A DNA stretch of 10,400 nt from CG2-30-36-16 sp964372115 (GTDB lineage: Bacteria > Bacteroidota > Ignavibacteria > Ignavibacteriales > Ignavibacteriaceae). This document shows positions 4,951-10,400 of this stretch, piece after piece (the first letter of the stretch is position 1; each line of letters opens with the position of its first letter). Location: the NCBI GenBank assembly GCA_964372115.1, contig CAYJPN010000061.1:1-10400 (forward strand), written 5' to 3'. The notes under the pieces were generated by a model. It saw only the letters and a program-made list of their open reading frames with translations, searched no databases and had not been told where the DNA came from. The position numbers and the translations under genes were made by a program.

Positions 4951-5197
4951 GAAATAGATAATTAATACAGATATAAACAACGCCTAACCAGTTATTCCAA
5001 TTAAATCCAAACAGAATATAGAATTATACGGTTAATGTGGCGCTTAAAAACCCGGATAAAAAATCGATAATTAATTATTCATCGATTAAAAAAATATTTA
5101 AACTGCGCTCTTTCAAGCGAATGATTATTTAATTAAACTATGCATGTTCTTTTTTCATGGACGAATAATAATCCATTAGCTGTTAAGGTTGGTATTA
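4951..5197. other. Non-coding junction between array and kinase gene
   Basis: No gene is seen. Bases 4985-5013 (TAACCAGTTATTCCAATTAA followed by ATCC) resemble the left arm of attC 1 at 809-832 and could be a leftover attC arm; GCCTAAC at 4982-4988 has the R'' form but no right-hand partner. A 7-bp hairpin, AATCGAT (5062-5068) with ATCGATT (5081-5087), has a T-run after it only when read on the - strand, so it could terminate leftward transcription. TTCAAG (5112-5117), 16 bp, TAAACT (5134-5139) is a weak candidate promoter for the kinase gene. Confidence 0.35.
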
Positions 5198-8100
5198 ATG
5201 CTAAATATTTCATCAAAAACGATTGTAATAAAGAAGTGGCATATTGTTGCTTTATGTTTTGTTTTAAGTTTAATAATTATTGCATCGGCGTTTCTTTACT
5301 TTTCATACGAAAAACGCTCTATTACATCTGAAAGACACAGCGAACTTAAAGCATTAGCAGATTTAAAAATATCTCAAATTACACGTTGGGATAACGAAAG
5401 ATTCGGTGATGCAAAAAGTTTTTCAAAAAGCCCTTTTTTTGTAAAAGAACTTGAAACATGGATCACCTCAAAAACAAATTCTGAACTTAAAGCTCAATTA
5501 ATGGAACGAATTTCGTTAATGAATTCCGATTCCGTTTACAGAAATATTTTGGTTGCCGACGAAACCGGACATATACTCCTTTCATTAGATACCGGGATGA
5601 AGATCTTAAATCCGGTTTTAGATAACTTCCTGAAACAATCATTAAAAACAAAAAAAATATTAAATACCGACCTATATTTTCCCCCGAATCAAAAAACAAT
5701 TCGCCTCGATTACATCTCCCCCATGATCGATAAACAAAATAGGGTTTTTGCTTTCTTAATATTTATGGTTAATCCCGATGATTATTTGTACCCCTTAATA
5801 AGCAAAATGTCTTTACGGGGGATAACATCTGAAAACTTAATTGTAAAACGGGAAGGTGAAAATGTCCTTTTTTTGAATGAGTTGACTCATATTAAAGCCT
5901 CAGCCTTAAATCTGCGGATACCCTTAACTCGAAAAGATGTGCCTGCTGTTCAGTCAGTTTTGGGCAACCACGGATTTTTTACGGGCAAAGACTATAATGG
6001 AGATGATGTGCTTTCTTACAATCAAAAGGTGCCTGGCACTTCGTGGTTTTTTATCGCTAAGGTTGAAAAAAGTGAAATATTTGAAAATTTGCATTTTAAG
6101 GAAAAAGTAATAATCTCATTCACAATACTTTTAATCGTTGCATTAACTCTTTTGCTCGTTGGGTTATATAGTTACCGCCAAAAAAATATTTATAAGCAAC
6201 TTTACAACAAAGAAAAAGAACTGCGGGAGTCTCACGAAGAGTTTAGAACCACGCTGTACAGTATTGGTGATGGTGTAATTACAACGGATGACACCGGTGC
6301 AATAAGACAGATGAATAAAATAGCGGAAGATCTTACCGGCTGGCGAGAATCTGAAGCAGCAGGTAAACAATTTTTTAAAATCTTTAAAATAATAAATGAA
6401 ATTACACGGAAAACAGTTGATAACCCGGTAAACAAAATATTGAAAGAAGGGAAGATTGTTGGGCTGGAAAATCCTACAATATTGATATCAAAAACAGGAA
6501 GGGAAATTCCAATAGCTGACAGCGGAGCGCCGATAATAAATGAAAACGGTAAAATAACGGGTGTCGTCCTTGTCTTCCATGATAAAACAATTGAGTATAA
6601 CTCTGAAAATCTAATTCGTAAAAGTGAGGCGAGGTTAAATCGTGCCGAACTTGCTTCAAAATCAGGCAATTGGGAACTGCATCTCGATTCAAAGACCATC
6701 ATTGCTTCTGAAGGTGCGGAAAAAATATACGGCGTAGAACTAGGACAACTAAGTTTAGATGTTGTTCAAAAATTTGTTCTCCCCGAATACCGCCCTGCTC
6801 TCGATTTGGCGTTAAAAAATTTAGTGGAAAAGAATAAACCTTATGATATCGAATTTAAAATTAGAGCCGCTGATACCGGTCTTATCAAGGATATCCACTC
6901 GGTTGCTGAATTTGACTCCCAAAATAAAATTCTTTTTGGTGTAATACAGGATGTTACAGATCGAAAAAAAGCACAGGAAGCACTGAGAGAAAATGAGGCT
7001 TTCTTAAATAATATGCTCGAAACAATTCCTGTACCGGTATTCTTCAAAGACAACAATGGTAAATATTTAGGTGTAAACAAAGCCTTTATTTCACTTTTCG
7101 GTTACACCAGGGAGCAAATAATCGGGAAAAATGTTTTTAACATTTATCCACTAAAACTGGCAGAAGAATATTTCGCCAGGGATTCTGAGCTAATATTAAA
7201 TGGCGGTTTGCAGGTTTATGAATCAAAATTTGTAAGCGCCGATGGAAAATATCACAATGTTGTGATTCATAAGGCAGTGTATGAAAACAATCAACGGGAA
7301 ACAGCCGGTTTAATAGGTGTTATATTAGATATTACTGAGAGGTTGAATGCTGAAGAAGCTTTAAAAAAATCCAACTCGTTGTATCATGATCTTGTTGAAA
7401 CTTCGCAGGACTTAATATGGCAATGCGACGCAGAAGGCAGATACACATATCTTAACCACGCGTGGAAAGAAGTGCTGGGATACAATATCGAAGAGATGCT
7501 CGGTCGGAAGTTTTCCGATTTTCAAACCCCCGAATATGCCGAACACGATTTGAAAGAATTCGAAAAATTGCTAAATGGCGATCCGGTCAAAGGTTTGGAA
7601 ACTGTTCATCGTAGCAAATCCGGAAAAGAAGTTGTGCTGGTTTTTAACGCAAAAGTTTTAAAAGATGAAAATGGAAAAATAGCCGGCACTCGTGGAACTG
7701 CATACGACAGAACCGAAAAAAAACAAGCCGAAGAAGCGCTAATCGAAAGTGAACGGCTGCTGAAGGAATCTCAAGCAGTAGCGAAACTCGGAAGTTATGT
7801 TTGGGATATAGCCACCGGAATCTGGAAAAGCTCCCGTATACTTGATGATGTTTTAGGGATTGACGAAAATTATATACGCTCGCTTGAGGGGTGGAGCGCT
7901 TTAATTCATCCTGAATGGCAAGCTCAAATGACTGACTATGTAATAAATGAAGTGTTAGGAAAAAAACAAAGATTTGACATGGAGTATAAAATTGTTAGGC
8001 ATAACGATGGTCGGGAGCGGTGGGTATATGGACTTGGTGAATTGGAGGTTGATACACAGGGTAATCCGAAAAAACTGATTGGAACAATTCAAGACATTAC

Positions 8101-9619
8101 CGAAAGAAAACACGCCGAAGTAGCTCTCCGCGAGAGCGAAGAAATATTCAATCATTTTATGGAGTTCAGCCCGATCTATGTTTTCTTTAAAGACGAAAAT
8201 ATAAGAGCTGTTCGGCTTAGTGATAATTATCAAACCATGCTCGGAAAACCTATCTACGAACTTTTAGGAAAAAACATGGATGATCTTTTCCCATCCGAAT
8301 TAGCAAAAAGTATGATTGCCGATGACAAGAGGATTCTAAAAGAAGGGAAAGAAATAACTATTGAAGAAGAACTAAACGGAAGGTTCTATTCAACAATAAA
8401 ATTTCCCATAACTATTGATGGAAAAGCACGGTACCTCGCCGGGTATACAATTGATGTCACCGAGCGCAAGCTGGCGGAAACAGCTTTAAAGGAAAGTGAA
8501 GAAAAACTTAGCGCACTTTTTGCCTCGATGACCGAGATGGTGGTATTACATGAAATTGTGTTTGATGAAAAAGGTGAGGTGGCAAATTATAAAATAATCG
8601 ACTGTAATAATGCTTTTACTGAAATTACCGGTATCAAAAAAGATTATGCCGTCGGCAAACTTGCTACCGAGGTTTTTGGAATCGAAGCCCCGCCATATTT
8701 AGATTTATATTCACAAGTTGCAATCACACGCAATCCATTGGAATACGTTACATACTATGCGCCGATGGATAAACACTTTAGTATATCAGTTGTTTCACCA
8801 AAAATGAATCAATTTGCTACGATAACTACGGATATTACCGCTATTCAACAAATACAGGAGGTAATATCTGCAAAAAACAAAGAATTAGAAAATTATCTTT
8901 TTGTTTCTTCACACGATCTCCGTTCTCCTCTTGTAAACATCCATGGGTTCAGTCAGCGGCTTCAAAAACATACAGACTTAATTATATCTATTTTAAATGA
9001 ATATCCTCTCCAATCGGAGGTAAAAGAAAAAATTGAAACTATTACAAATGAATCTATTCCTAAAACACTCGATTTCATTTTTACAAATGTTGCGAAAATG
9101 GAAAATTTGATAAACGGACTTTTGCAAATTTCCAGAACCGGAAGGGTAAGAATGACGGTTAGACAAATAAACATGAATGAGTTGCTGGAAAAAATTATCG
9201 GTGCGTTAGATTTTCAGATTACCGAAATTGCCGCCTCCGTGATAGTTGAGAAACTACCACCTTGTTATGGCGATGAAAATTTACTAAACCAGCTTTTTAC
9301 AAATATTATAACCAATGCAATTAAATACAGAAAAAATAATAGACCACTCGTAATTAATATTTTTGCAAACAAACAATACAATAAAGTTATTTATTCCGTA
9401 AAAGATAATGGAATTGGAATCGCCGAAAGACATCACGAAAAAATATGGGACGTCTTTTATCGTGTCGATTCAGCTACACCGGGGGTCGGTGATGGAATAG
9501 GGCTTAGTATTGCCAAACGAATTACAGATAAACACCGGGGAAAAATATGGGCGGAATCGGAAGAAGGGAAAGGAAGTACTTTTTATATAGAACTTCAATC
9601 ACGTATGTTTTCGGAATAA
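5198..9619 (+). CDS. Hybrid-free sensor histidine kinase with seven PAS domains
   Basis: A 1473-residue inner-membrane sensor kinase. Helix 1 spans about 14-37 and helix 2 about 304-328; the ~265 residues between them form a periplasmic sensor of the Cache/PDC kind, judged from layout and the QITRWDNERFGDAKSF opening. There is no HAMP domain. Seven PAS domains start at about 347, 476, 599, 725, 850, 981 and 1100, most ending in the DITERKxAExAL linker that continues as coiled coil. The kinase core has phospho-acceptor His1239 (SSHDLRSPL), an N-box (NIITNAIKYR, Asn1373), a G1 box DNGIGI (Asp1403) and a G2 box GDGIGLSIAK (from about 1431), all intact. No receiver or output domain is fused. ATG 5198 is chosen over TTG 5189 because AAGG lies 9 bp upstream. 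The probable partner is the receiver at 9910. The signal is unknown. Confidence 0.93.
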   Translation: MLNISSKTIVIKKWHIVALCFVLSLIIIASAFLYFSYEKRSITSERHSELKALADLKISQITRWDNERFGDAKSFSKSPFFVKELETWITSKTNSELKAQLMERISLMNSDSVYRNILVADETGHILLSLDTGMKILNPVLDNFLKQSLKTKKILNTDLYFPPNQKTIRLDYISPMIDKQNRVFAFLIFMVNPDDYLYPLISKMSLRGITSENLIVKREGENVLFLNELTHIKASALNLRIPLTRKDVPAVQSVLGNHGFFTGKDYNGDDVLSYNQKVPGTSWFFIAKVEKSEIFENLHFKEKVIISFTILLIVALTLLLVGLYSYRQKNIYKQLYNKEKELRESHEEFRTTLYSIGDGVITTDDTGAIRQMNKIAEDLTGWRESEAAGKQFFKIFKIINEITRKTVDNPVNKILKEGKIVGLENPTILISKTGREIPIADSGAPIINENGKITGVVLVFHDKTIEYNSENLIRKSEARLNRAELASKSGNWELHLDSKTIIASEGAEKIYGVELGQLSLDVVQKFVLPEYRPALDLALKNLVEKNKPYDIEFKIRAADTGLIKDIHSVAEFDSQNKILFGVIQDVTDRKKAQEALRENEAFLNNMLETIPVPVFFKDNNGKYLGVNKAFISLFGYTREQIIGKNVFNIYPLKLAEEYFARDSELILNGGLQVYESKFVSADGKYHNVVIHKAVYENNQRETAGLIGVILDITERLNAEEALKKSNSLYHDLVETSQDLIWQCDAEGRYTYLNHAWKEVLGYNIEEMLGRKFSDFQTPEYAEHDLKEFEKLLNGDPVKGLETVHRSKSGKEVVLVFNAKVLKDENGKIAGTRGTAYDRTEKKQAEEALIESERLLKESQAVAKLGSYVWDIATGIWKSSRILDDVLGIDENYIRSLEGWSALIHPEWQAQMTDYVINEVLGKKQRFDMEYKIVRHNDGRERWVYGLGELEVDTQGNPKKLIGTIQDITERKHAEVALRESEEIFNHFMEFSPIYVFFKDENIRAVRLSDNYQTMLGKPIYELLGKNMDDLFPSELAKSMIADDKRILKEGKEITIEEELNGRFYSTIKFPITIDGKARYLAGYTIDVTERKLAETALKESEEKLSALFASMTEMVVLHEIVFDEKGEVANYKIIDCNNAFTEITGIKKDYAVGKLATEVFGIEAPPYLDLYSQVAITRNPLEYVTYYAPMDKHFSISVVSPKMNQFATITTDITAIQQIQEVISAKNKELENYLFVSSHDLRSPLVNIHGFSQRLQKHTDLIISILNEYPLQSEVKEKIETITNESIPKTLDFIFTNVAKMENLINGLLQISRTGRVRMTVRQINMNELLEKIIGALDFQITEIAASVIVEKLPPCYGDENLLNQLFTNIITNAIKYRKNNRPLVINIFANKQYNKVIYSVKDNGIGIAERHHEKIWDVFYRVDSATPGVGDGIGLSIAKRITDKHRGKIWAESEEGKGSTFYIELQSRMFSE

Positions 9620-9909
9620 CAATTTGATCATTCAAATATAAGCAAGCTAAAATAGCAGTTGATTTGTATTGTTATCGGAGTTATTTTAATCTGTTTTTGA
9701 AATTTTGTTCGGAATGCGATATCTAAAATTACTCAAGCTGATCGGTTAGTTTTGCCCCAAGTAATTTCATAACAGGTAAAATTGAGTAAAGTTATCAAAA
9801 AATTTGTACCGTCATCCTCGTACATTAAAATTGGTATAACGAATGATGATTAACAATAGTTTATTAAAAAAACTTAAAACAATTTGTGTAAATCATGCAA
9901 AGGTAAAAA
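9620..9909. other. Intergenic region between kinase and receiver genes
   Basis: 290 bp without a gene and without a clear terminator after the kinase. A candidate promoter, TTGTAC (9804-9809), 16 bp, TAAAAT (9826-9831), would give the receiver gene its own transcript about 75 bp upstream of its ATG. The gap is long for co-transcribed partners, so separate or additional regulation of the receiver is plausible. Confidence 0.3.
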
Positions 9910-10338
9910 ATGAATAATTATAAGGAAATGATAATTCTAATCGCGGAAGACGATGAGGGACATGCCGAGCTTATACGTGAAGGATTAAAGGAATCCGGTG
10001 TTTGTAACAAAATTATTCGCTTTTCAAATGGGGTAGAGACCTGGAATTTTTTTTCAGGAGTTGGAGACAATGTAATTGAAAAAGACAAAAGTTACCTTTT
10101 ATTACTCGATATTAATATGCCCAGAATGGATGGGATTGAAGTTCTCAAAAAAATAAAAGAGGATGAAAACTTAAAAGAGATCCCCATAATGATGCTTACA
10201 ACTACCGATGATCCGCGCGAAGTTGAACATTGTTACAAACTTGGTTGTAATATATATATTACTAAACCGGTCGATTTTCATAAATTTTCTGATACTCTCA
10301 AACGTCTTGGTTTATTTATACAAGTTGTTAAAGTTTAA
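9910..10338 (+). CDS. Stand-alone response regulator receiver (CheY/Rcp1-like)
   Basis: A 142-residue single-domain receiver with no output domain. The acidic pocket is Glu13-Asp14-Asp15 (IAEDDEGH). Phospho-acceptor Asp67 lies in LLLLDINMPRMDG, the switch Thr97 in MMLTTTDD, and Lys119 in ITKPVDF. The EDDEGH opening and the longer loop before the Asp strand are typical of Rcp1-type regulators that partner PAS or phytochrome-like kinases. ATG 9910 has AAAGG 6 bp upstream. It follows the seven-PAS kinase and is the likely acceptor of its phosphoryl group. With no DNA-binding domain it must act through protein contacts or as a phosphorelay intermediate; the next component is not in the window. 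Confidence 0.93.
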   Translation: MNNYKEMIILIAEDDEGHAELIREGLKESGVCNKIIRFSNGVETWNFFSGVGDNVIEKDKSYLLLLDINMPRMDGIEVLKKIKEDENLKEIPIMMLTTTDDPREVEHCYKLGCNIYITKPVDFHKFSDTLKRLGLFIQVVKV

Positions 10339-10356
10339 AACATAGATGAGTCCGCT

Positions 10357-10400
10357 CTAAAAAGCTAATTTCAAGTTTTGATGCTTTTTAGTTTTATTTT
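10357..10400 (+). terminator. Intrinsic terminator after the receiver gene
   Basis: CTAAAAAGC (10357-10365) pairs perfectly with GCTTTTTAG (10383-10391). A short inner TCAA/TTGA pairing lies in the loop, and TTTTATTTT follows up to the window edge. The stem is AT-rich, with only two GC pairs at the tip and one at the base, but position and T-tract fit a Rho-independent terminator closing the signalling locus. Confidence 0.6.

Larger units (their letters stand above)
1..4992 (+). mobile_element. Integron-like gene-cassette array (no integrase in window)
   Basis: A series of small + strand genes, each followed by a structured attC-like site ending in GTTRRRY-like cores: GTTATAT at 132, GTTAGGT at 991, GTTATTT at 1908, GTTAGCT at 2201, GTTATGC at 2689 and GTTATGC at 4071. 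The decisive evidence is that cassette starts are complementary to the beginning of their own downstream attC, as integron cassettes require. The best case is 2689-2701 against 3765-3777, with 12 of 13 bases paired. Three cassettes carry toxin-antitoxin pairs, one an esterase, one a small membrane protein, and one has no ORF. The right limit is unclear because the last attC is degenerate between about 4937 and 5010. No tyrosine recombinase or attI is visible; they are expected left of the window. An alternative is a dispersed hairpin repeat family that resembles attC, but the cassette-specific complementarity argues against it. Confidence 0.75.

Noticed and set aside
1..4992. CRISPR array or tRNA genes as an explanation for the repeats
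   Set aside because: Repeat units are long, variable and separated by genes of different sizes. There are no regular short spacers, and no cloverleaf with an anticodon arm and CCA-type end was seen.
5140..5331. Small frame overlapping the kinase start
   Set aside because: It is an out-of-frame shadow of the kinase's first transmembrane region.
7994..8000. GTTAGGC core-like sequence
   Set aside because: It lies inside PAS 5 coding sequence with no paired left arm; a chance match.
1..10400. Insertion sequence with transposase
   Set aside because: No transposase or integrase reading frame is present on either strand; only the small inverted-repeat element at 1934-2051 resembles a mobile element remnant.

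Overview
The window is AT-rich and every supported gene lies on the + strand. It has two parts. Positions 1 to about 5000 look like part of an integron gene-cassette array, with small cassettes separated by attC-like recombination sites. Positions about 5200-10400 hold an ordinary two-component locus: a giant PAS-repeat sensor histidine kinase and a stand-alone CheY/Rcp1-type receiver. The low G+C, the PAS-rich kinase style and the Rcp1-like partner suggest a Bacteroidota/Ignavibacteriota-type bacterium, but this is a weak inference because no marker gene is present.

The cassette reading rests on a rule that can be checked here. In an integrated cassette, the first bases (after the G of GTTRRRY) are complementary to the start of that cassette's own attC (RYYYAAC). 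This holds for cassette 1 (132-142 against 802-812), cassette 2 (991-1001 against 1754-1764), cassette 5 (2689-2701 against 3765-3777, 12 of 13 bases) and cassette 6 (4071-4085 against 4702-4715), and loosely for cassette 3. Layout: tail of an upstream cassette (1-132); cassette 1, yefM-yoeB toxin-antitoxin (TA), 133-991; cassette 2, a DinJ/RelB-like antitoxin with a Doc toxin, 992-1908; cassette 3, without an ORF, 1909-2201; cassette 4, a four-helix membrane protein, 2202-2689; cassette 5, an HSL-type esterase, 2690-4071; cassette 6, brnT-brnA TA, 4072 to about 4950-5000, where the array seems to decay. No integrase or attI is in the window; in a standard integron they would lie to the left.

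Three of the five gene-bearing cassettes are TA modules, each with its own plausible promoter or operator. This matches sedentary chromosomal integrons, where TA cassettes are thought to stabilise a largely silent array. The attC sites are the unusual part. One (2634-2695) is a classical ~60 bp site. Others appear to run about 160-307 bp, with the outer arms pairing across a long interior of conserved modular hairpins. Modules are shared between cassettes: 28-100 matches 907-979 with 2 mismatches, and 3812-3971 matches 4777-4936 with about 11 mismatches and no gaps.

The right half is simpler. The kinase (5198-9619) has a periplasmic sensor region between two membrane helices, seven PAS domains in series, and an intact His-phosphotransfer/ATPase core. 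The receiver (9910-10338) follows after 290 bp and is closed by an intrinsic terminator. The pair probably forms a signalling circuit whose output lies elsewhere, since neither protein carries a DNA-binding or enzymatic output domain.
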